Origin: Rotaria sp. Silwood1
Taxonomy: Eukaryota > Rotifera > Eurotatoria > Philodinida > Philodinidae
Length of the DNA: 64,000 nucleotides
Direction: 5' to 3'
Assembly (NCBI GenBank): GCA_905250075.1
Contig: CAJNOP010000015.1
Coordinates: forward strand, 2,967,340-3,031,339
How positions within the stretch are numbered: the first letter of the stretch is position 1; each line of letters opens with the position of its first letter. Positions 56,981 to 64,000 of the stretch are shown here, piece by piece. Position numbers and translations under genes: made by a program. The notes beneath the pieces are model-generated. The model was not told where the DNA came from. It ran no database searches and saw nothing but the letters and a program-made list of their open reading frames with translations.

Positions 56981-58039
56981 TATCCTAGTCGACTCTCCCC
57001 AATAGAGTCCCCTAAAAAATGTGAAATCCCTGGTGAGTCCCCAGGGAGTTACCAAGCTAATCCCAGTGGAGTCTCTAAAGTATAAAAACTCTCCAGGGAC
57101 TCACTGGGGAGTCCCCAGGGAATCCCTAATTTTTAGGGAGTGGGAGGAAAATTGAAAACTCTCTAGGGAATTCCCGTACAGAGACTCCCTGGTGAGTTTT
57201 TCTTTTTGTGATTTGATTCTATAAAGTGCATAAATGTTTTAAATATATACTAAAATACATCTGTTTAGATATATCTATATAATTGGTTCTAGAAGCGTTC
57301 AGTTGATACAAAAAGAAAAGAGTCAAAGAAAAAGTACTAGACGTTTTTGTTTTATCTGAAAATCGTTAAATTTATTTCGCTAAGCCGTGTTGGCACTTTC
57401 TGGATAGATAGTAGTTAAAAAGTTAGACATATATATATATTAGATAGTTAGATAGTAGATAGATAATGGAGGGCTAGGTGAATAGATGGATAGATAGATA
57501 GTTAGTTAGATAGATAGATAGATGAGGATATATTTAGGTATAGATAGATAAGCAGATGAACATTACATCGATAGGTGGGTAAGTATATTTGTAGATATGT
57601 AGATAACTAGGTACGCAGATAGGTAGGTAGGTAGATAATAAGTAGGTAGATAGTTCGTGGGTAGGTAGGTAGCTAGATAGGCAGATAGGTAGATAGCTAG
57701 GTAGGTGGGTAGGGAGGTGGATAGCTAGGTAGGCAGATAGGTAGGTGGGTAGATAGATAGATAGCTAAGTAGGCGGATAGGTAGATAGCTAGATAGGTAG
57801 GCAAATAGGTAGAATGGTAGATAGGTAGCCCTGGGAAAGAACGAAATTTGATTACATCCCTAGGGACTCCCCTTGAGAATGAGGGGCTCATTATTGACTT
57901 TTAAGACCACTCCCTCAACAATTCCTGGGGATTTCCCATAAACTCCCTCTTAAATCCCCAGGAAATCCATGTCGGGAATCCTCGAGCAGTTTTAGCAGGG
58001 ACTTCCCGAGGATTTTATAAGGGAGAGTTGACTAGGATA
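56981..58039. mobile_element. 1.06-kb TIR element with CTCCC-rich ends and a GATA-type satellite core
   Basis: tatcctagtcgactctccc (56981-56999) and gggagagttgactaggata (58021-58039) are inverted repeats with one mismatch, bounded by TA. Both subterminal zones repeat variants of ccccagggagt/actccctgggg in both orientations (56995-57200 and 57830-58020). The centre is a long tagatagataggtagg satellite. There is no transposase, so it is non-autonomous. The GC-rich ends contrast with the AT-rich host. Confidence 0.75.
57411..57830 (+). repeat. tagatag/gtaggtag satellite
   Basis: An irregular tetranucleotide array (GATA/GGTA variants) of about 400 bp inside the TIR element. The minus-strand 64-codon frame through it (Tyr-Leu-Pro repeats) is an artefact of the repeat. 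Confidence 0.85.
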
Positions 58040-59702
58040 CTCTTAAATGTACATCAGTTTATTGATTTTCTGATGAAATTTAAAAATATTACATAGGTTT
58101 TTCTAAATACTCATGCTGAAAAAAAATAACATTGTTTTTTTAAAGCCTTTCAAGATTCTTTGTTGACTTTTTGTCGTAATGGACATGGTTCTCATGCATT
58201 CTTAAGTATAATAAATGAATACAACACTCGAACATGAGAAACCACAGAATGGAATAAAGGTGTGGATGAACTGAAGACTCACACCCAGTAGTGTTAAAAC
58301 ATAAGATAAGAATAAGCTTTACTCAGTATACAGAGGCGGGTATAAGTCATAGCACTTTGGAGGATGCTACGCAGATCTGAAAGATCAGTTACAGAAACAA
58401 ATTTTATTTTTAATTCTTGAGTGATTGAATTCAATTTTCAGGTTTGACATGTGTAACAGATAGGGGCGTATTGAACGGATGTAAAGACAAGAAAATGGAA
58501 AACTTTTTTCGAAGAAATTCTAAGGCGGATTGTATGCTCACAGATAGAGTTCGCCGAGCCCAAATTTACAATAAATAGTATATTATTTAAGCCTCTAATG
58601 GGATTCTTCATCAATATGAAAATCTATATATATTTTTACTATTGATAACTAGCGAAGAAAAATAAGTTTTTATCAATAAATCTCAAAACTGTTTACATGT
58701 ATGCACATATCTAAGTACACAATATAAATATAAAGAAAGCATGCAATTGATTCGTTTTTTTTGCTGATTTCTGAGAGTTTTAAGGATTATGTAAGGGAAA
58801 AACGTGATACTTACGTACTATTCAGTGCATAAAGTGTTTGAACTAGTTCAAAGTACCATTAGATATATTAAAATACCTTTAAAATATCATAAAGATTAAA
58901 CTGCTCGATATGGCATCAGAGTATGTTCGATAGAGCGCCAATAACTGTACACTCTGTGTAGCACAGAATTGTTCGCGTTTTGATTTGATTGAAATGCAGG
59001 GTGTTTCAAAAGTGTGGTTGAAAAAGAAAAGTAAATATCTCTATAACCGTTCAAGTGAATTATGTAACGTTTTTATACTGTCATTTTATTTTCATTGAAG
59101 CTTTATTTCACATAAATTTGTCTCTAATAAGTGTACAAAATAGCCACTCGTATAAATGCAATACGAAAATCTATCATTTTTGACAATATTTGTAAAGCAT
59201 CATAACAATAAAATTTAGTTTTAAACCTTTTTGATTTTATTATGGAATTTCATTTTCAACTGAAGTAAGTCTGTGATAGATATCTTACAAAAATTGTTCT
59301 CTATATGTCCTTCTAAAATATGTTGAATTGCGTCAGCTCAGTTGATCATGATGCCCATTGAAATGAATTGCTTCTTCTATTAGACTTGCTTAGAGATATA
59401 TTCTGCAGACTTATGATAGACTTCACTGCTAAAATACAAAGGAAATAGATGTCTGTGAAATAATATGAAGTTTATCTAGTATAATTTTCTTACTCTTGGA
59501 CTAAAAAAGTCTTCAATACAGTAAAATAGTTTTCTTCATCAATAATATTACTCTAAATACACGATTTTCTGAGATCACATAAAAAACATCGTCTCTTCAA
59601 TATGGTATTATAATTTCGATAGTTTCATGCGTCCAAGTCGTTAATTATACTATTAAAAATAGAATGAATAGATTTATTGTTTGAAGTTCTATGTACAGCA
59701 AG
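58040..59702. other. intergenic, with one possible element terminus
   Basis: At 58998 the phrase cagggtgtttcaaaagtgtg, followed by gtaaatatctctataacc, resembles the ends of the foldback at 17629 (gtgtccagaaagtctt, then taaatatctctgcaag). No inverted partner was found, so this may be a solo or truncated end. No gene. Confidence 0.35.
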
Positions 59703-59780
59703 GTTTTGTTGTATGAAAGAACAAAGAGTTTAGTTAGAAAAAATAAAGTTTTCGAGGTTTTTGTGTTTATATATTAGTTT
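59703..59780 (+). repeat. dispersed direct repeat, copy 1
   Basis: ttttgttgtatgaaagaaca...gtttagttagaaaaaataaa, gttttcgaggtttttgtgtt corresponds to 62643-62718 with small indels. Confidence 0.6.
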
Positions 59781-62642
59781 TTTTTTTGTTCCTGAGTTTT
59801 TGTGACGTTTTCTCACCTGGCCAATAACTCATCTGTGTTAACAAGCTTTTGTCAGAGTTGTTTGGTTTTTTTTGCACATTCGGACTTCTACCATTTTCTC
59901 TGGTGTCTTCAGAGTTTTTGTAGTACTTTTGCGAAACTTTCCAATGCTGAAGGCCGGAAAATATTGATGACTAAAGTGGGAGTTTGTTCGTTTGTTGTTG
60001 TTCAAGGGCATAGTTCTCATATTTTCATTTTGTTTTAATAGCGACCTATTTCTATCGGAATTCAGAATTTGATAGTTCCAAGGTGAACTTCAGATATTTT
60101 AGACAACTTTTTATTTCTCTACAAAATGGTAAAAAATAGAAATGGTACGTTCCGGACGAGATGGGATCCGCATCTCTCTCCTAAGTAATCCTGGAAAAGC
60201 AATTTTTCACACTAACAAATATGTTGCTGAAATCGTCTTTGATCCACGAAGATTATAGAGCGTATTGATTTGTCTATAAGATAATGATCTTTTTTTTTGT
60301 TTTCCATGAATGAATTCAAGTAAAATGATAACATTTCGAAGATTTTCACATTGAAATGTGGATATCTATCTATTGCATGAATTACTATGACTGTACCTTA
60401 CGCAAAAAAACTATTTGAAGCAGACAAGGTTACTGTTCTATAGACAATGCCTATGTTCTATAATATGAATAGATTAAATGAATTATGGATAAACGTTTGT
60501 TAGTCTGGAAAACTAGCATATGAATATTTAGAAAGGTTTCATATGTTCATATTTAAAATCAACATGGTCAATAATCAGAGTTCGGATCGGATTCGGGTGT
60601 GGAAATTCTGGATCTGAACTGCTCTAGTTACGAGTTAAAATCAATTAATCAGGTAGAAAGTTTTCCTCGTGAGTCTTATGCGAGAGTTCTTTTAACAACA
60701 AGCATGTTTTCAACTTAAACTATGATTAGCAGACTTTCCAATCTATTAGGCATTCGTAGCCAAAACTTTTATGTCAACAGATATAGCATGACTTGAAGTA
60801 TATTTGTTACCATTTGAATTTATGAAAAGTTTCGTTTTTTTTCCTTGATTTTCGGCTAGATGTATACTCTGCATGCCCCTCTCTTGACAGACCGTGATAG
60901 ACGAAATCACGAAAAATTCCCCCTCGCGACAGACTTTGTTCATATACGATCAAAGGCCATAGATGAATAAAGGTCCATTTTAATGCATGAACTATTTCTT
61001 TATTGCATTTCGGAAGGATTAAATAAAAGAATAATGAAGAAATTGGTGGCAAAATAGATAGAATAAAGAGTTGCTTCTGTAATTAGCAATAGCTGCTAGA
61101 TTATGTTTCACATTTCAATCTCACAGAGATTGCGTTAGCAACTTTTTCATCGAAAAATACAATGTGAGTTACAAAATCACCCGAAACAATTGGTGTACTA
61201 GATATTCTTGCTAAGTTTTTAATTTTATGAGCCTATCTTGTGATTGTCTTCCTTGAAAAATTTATCGAAAATGTATCCTAGGTTTGTTAGTATGTGCCAG
61301 ACAACGAAAATAAACCGAGATTTTCTTATTCGTTTCGGTCTCCATATCCTACCGAAACAGAAATCATTTACCTATAGCTTGCCCACGAGTTTCATTACTG
61401 TGACATATTGTTAATAGTTTAACAGAACCACCGATCAAGTACATGATTAAGAATATCACTATTAAACACCAACATTAAAAACATATATTTTCAAATTTTA
61501 CATGATTCGTATTATTAAACAAGAAGTTTGTGTCTCTAAAAATTTTTTTCTTTTATCACAGCCGTATGGATACCCGATCCGCATGTATCAGTACTTTAGG
61601 TTTTTAAGCGATGGTCTATAAATAATGGAACAGTTTGATTTTTCTTTTTGAAGAACGGACATACTGTTTAAGGATACCATTCTCAGTTCCTTTAGTAGAG
61701 AATATTTCGCTGTATAAAAATGTGAACTACGTTTTTTAAACAAGCTTTTCTCGTAGATAAGAACCTGAAAATATTGACGGCTGATTTATTGACGAAGTGT
61801 GATCTCTTGCTATTTTCTGCAGGCATCTATCGATTTGTGGATGTTTGTGCTCATTAGCTTCGATGCTACGTATAAAATATTCAGCATCGATAGATAGAGA
61901 ATTTTATGTTCTATGCTCCCAAGATTTTCTTGAGGCTTCTCATCGTGTCGTTTACATGTAAACGACTTGATACTAAAACCTAGCAGTGTTTAGCCGGACA
62001 TGCACTTTTGAAATTTCTGTTTTTCAAAGTTATCGTGCTCTCTGAATGGTTTATGATTATATCATCGAATGCAGTATTGATTTCTGACCAACACGATGTA
62101 ACATTTTAATGGAATAACGAAAATCTTTACATGGTACCGACTTAAAAGCAAACAATGGCATGAAACTGTAAGAAAGAGTCATTTGTGTCGTTTTCTCATC
62201 TTCGCTTGAAAACATTGTTCGCGTAATTCGTTTTTTTCCTAAAGTTGCGAAACATCGCGAGATACAGCATTTCACAGATTATCTTGCATTATTTTTCGAA
62301 ATTTCAGCGAAACTGGTACTTAAACATATTTATAATAATGGTTTTGTTTTGTGGCAGTTGTAGTTCTATGGCTGAGTAAGCATCAATCTTGTCGATTTTT
62401 CTCCGACAGGAGAACCTTATTTGTAGAAAAAAGTCAACAGTTTTTTAGAGCGAAGAATTCTCTGTCAAAGAAGTGTAGAATTATATCTTTAACTTGTGCT
62501 GCTGTCTTTAACAAGAAGACAATCAAAATTTTTCATTTATTATCAGCCACCCATTATTTCAATTAAAAGAAATTTTTCAGAGAAAAAAAAAGCAGTAATG
62601 AAATGCATTTATTGTTTGAGGGAATGACTACAGAAAAATTTT
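59781..62642. other. intergenic DNA between the two direct repeats
   Basis: Short frames (78 codons at 59802, 81 codons minus at 60807, 72 codons minus at 62057, 71 codons at 62351) show no recognisable motifs. The 2.8-kb interval bounded by direct repeats could be a decayed element, but no internal gene supports that. Confidence 0.3.
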
Positions 62643-62718
62643 TTTATGTTGTATAGGAAAACAATAGGTTTAGTTAGAGAAAATAGTTTTCGAAGTTTTT
62701 GTGTTTACATTGTAGTTG
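62643..62718 (+). repeat. dispersed direct repeat, copy 2
   Basis: ttttatgttgtataggaaaa...gtttagttagagaaaatagt, ttcgaagtttttgtgttta. Diverged copy of 59703-59780, overlapping the end of the possible exon at 62705-62889. Confidence 0.6.
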
Positions 62719-62889
62719 TTTTTTGTCGCGGAGGTTTAATCGAAATGGTATTGACATTCCCTGTTGAAGGTTGAATTCGTGCATGACTGGTTCCATTGAA
62801 GAGTACAGTATTTTTGAAACGAATTACATGTTTTCGCCATGCATGCCACAGACGAAAGTCTAATGCTGCAATAATTATTGGATCTATTA
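62705..62889 (-). CDS. possible C-terminal exon, cut by the assembly gap
   Basis: The minus strand reads open from the N gap for 60 codons to TAA: DPIIIAALDFRLWHAWRKHV, then an Arg/Asn-rich tail ending in PPRQKTTTM. The composition is protein-like (FRLWHAWRK, a hydrophobic-to-basic transition as after a membrane helix). I recognise no family. Its upstream part would lie in or beyond the gap. It could be a chance frame. Confidence 0.3.
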
Positions 62890-62989
62890 NNNNNNNNNNN
62901 NNNNNNNNNNNNNNNNNNNNNNNNNNNNNNNNNNNNNNNNNNNNNNNNNNNNNNNNNNNNNNNNNNNNNNNNNNNNNNNNNNNNNNNNN
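62890..62989. other. assembly gap, 100 N
   Basis: Exactly 100 N; unknown true size. It truncates the possible exon at 62705-62889. Confidence 0.98.
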
Positions 62990-63154
62990 CATGTCTTATT
63001 AGTATTGTTTGACAACAATGCTTCTATTGTCATATTGTTCATCTATAAAAAGAACAATCTCGTATTAGAATATCAAATATCGAAAGTCATTCTTATCAAG
63101 ATTGGAACAGCCCGAAAATCATGGACGTACATTGTCGTCATGATTAGTGCCCGG

Positions 63155-63194
63155 CGTGACTGCCGTGACTACCAGTGAGTCACGGTCAGTCACG
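63155..63194. repeat. compact palindrome
   Basis: cgtgactgccgtgact (63155-63170) pairs with agtcacggtcagtcacg (63178-63194), with one bulged base and a 7-nt loop. Each arm is itself a direct repeat of gtgact. Confidence 0.7.
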
Positions 63195-63260
63195 GGAACT
63201 TTTTCCGAAATTTTAGAAACCTCTGAGGGAGAGGAGGGGGCCTTCGCGAAGCTATCCATC
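63190..63260 (-). repeat. GC-rich dispersed repeat, copy 2
   Basis: Reverse-complement counterpart of 4450-4525. Shared blocks are the G-run (ggggaggg), agc.tcgcgaag and the ctc.ctcaggg end. Confidence 0.5.
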
Positions 63261-64000
63261 GCTCCCCTCCCCCGATCATTAGTTTTTATGAAAAATTGGG
63301 AAGTTTGTAGTATTCGTGATTTTGGAAGCCCCTCTGGAGGAACTTTCTCAGGGCTGCGATTCGACCTACATTTCTTAAAATTCCTATATTTTTGAAAAAG
63401 TTCTATTTTTGTCCTACATTTCAATAAAAATTCCTATTTTTCCTATATTTTATCAAAAAAGGAGAAAATTTTCGAAAAACTGTAAGTTTTGCTTTTGTTC
63501 TAGTATAGTGTTCAGACGTTGAACAACATATATAGTGTGTGGTCATATGTTTTGAACAAACTCCTACGTTACGATGACATTTTTAAATAGAGTTGTTCAG
63601 TACTGAATGCACTAGTGGTTTTTAGCTTTAAAGATTGGTTTTAACTGATTTTTGCCTTTTATGTTCCATCAGCATAAGCTTCCCAATTGACATTGTTTTT
63701 CGAAAATTGATTAAGAAACATATGAAACAATTAAAATTTATCCTTAAAATTTGGAACATTAGACTTATATTGTATTCAATTAGTGTCACTTAAAAAGGAT
63801 TTTTCAGTTGAAAACAAATTAAATTACGTTAGATCTTTTCTATTTTTTTGCACGAAAAAAAATTAAGTCTTTATTGGGCGGGTCCGGCCGACAATTCTCG
63901 TGATTTAGTATTATTGTCTAAATTTTGTGGACTGTGTTCCTTATGATGAGATGAGGACAGAGTTTTTCATCCTATTGTGTTTGTAATATTGTAGCACTTA

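Larger units (their letters stand above)
62990..64000. other. right edge, repeat-containing intergenic DNA
   Basis: Contains the 63155-63194 palindrome, the GC-rich repeat copy 2, and a stretch (63363-63455) of loosely repeated cctacattt / attcctattttt words. No gene. Overlapping 101- and 82-codon frames across the GC-rich repeat on both strands are composition artefacts. Confidence 0.4.

Noticed and set aside
57697..57891. Minus-strand frame with Tyr-Leu-Pro-Thr repeats
   Set aside because: Pure translation of the tetranucleotide satellite.
63119..63424. Overlapping 101-codon minus and 82-codon plus frames
   Set aside because: Open on both strands only because the repeat is GC-rich; no recognisable protein features.

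Overview
The window looks like a metazoan contig from a bdelloid rotifer, Rotaria/Adineta-like. The evidence is: (i) an intronless gene fusing an arginine-type ADP-ribosyltransferase fold to kinesin-light-chain-style TPRs, a combination strongly expanded in bdelloids; (ii) very short GT-AG introns (about 50-80 nt) in the conserved genes; (iii) strongly A/T-biased sequence and third codon positions; (iv) clear animal orthologues (PP2A-B56, Rac, PGGHG/ATHL1, SIRT1, SERINC). Species assignment is inference. Two runs of exactly 100 N (10523-10622, 62890-62989) are scaffold placeholders.

Layout. 1-1.9 kb: a GC-rich MITE-like element, then the last two exons of a PP2A B56 regulatory subunit. 2-7.8 kb: gene-poor, with several inverted-repeat elements. 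7.9-10.5 kb: the 871-aa ART-TPR gene. 10.6-14.7 kb: gene-poor, with possible coding relics. 14.8-21.3 kb: a tandem triplication (minus strand) of a small secreted, probably GPI-anchored fibronectin-III-like gene, with one intact copy (C), one copy with a broken first exon (B) and one pseudogene (A). A foldback element is inserted into the flank of copy B. 21.5-22.4 kb: a six-exon Rac-like GTPase with 24- and 13-nt microexons. 25.2-29.1 kb: a twelve-exon GH65-family PGGHG-type glucosidase with an N-terminal membrane anchor. 29.1-40.6 kb: long non-coding stretch with foldbacks, tandem repeats and decayed coding fragments. 40.7-43.4 kb: a single-exon 914-aa membrane glycoprotein of no recognised family. 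43.7-45.8 kb: three inverted-repeat elements in a row. 46.1-49.9 kb: SIRT1-type deacetylase (+) converging on a ten-exon SERINC (-). 50-55.9 kb: AT-rich, empty. 56.0-56.5 kb: EF-hand protein. 57-58 kb: a 1.06-kb TIR element carrying a GATA-type satellite. 58-64 kb: repeats, the second gap and a truncated possible exon.

The genes do not form a pathway; this is ordinary animal gene order with dispersed housekeeping genes and an accessory layer (ART-TPR, FN3 cluster, unknown membrane protein). No CRISPR array, rRNA or convincing tRNA was seen. Gene models were spliced by hand from splice signals, frame and family alignment remembered from known orthologues; no search was run.
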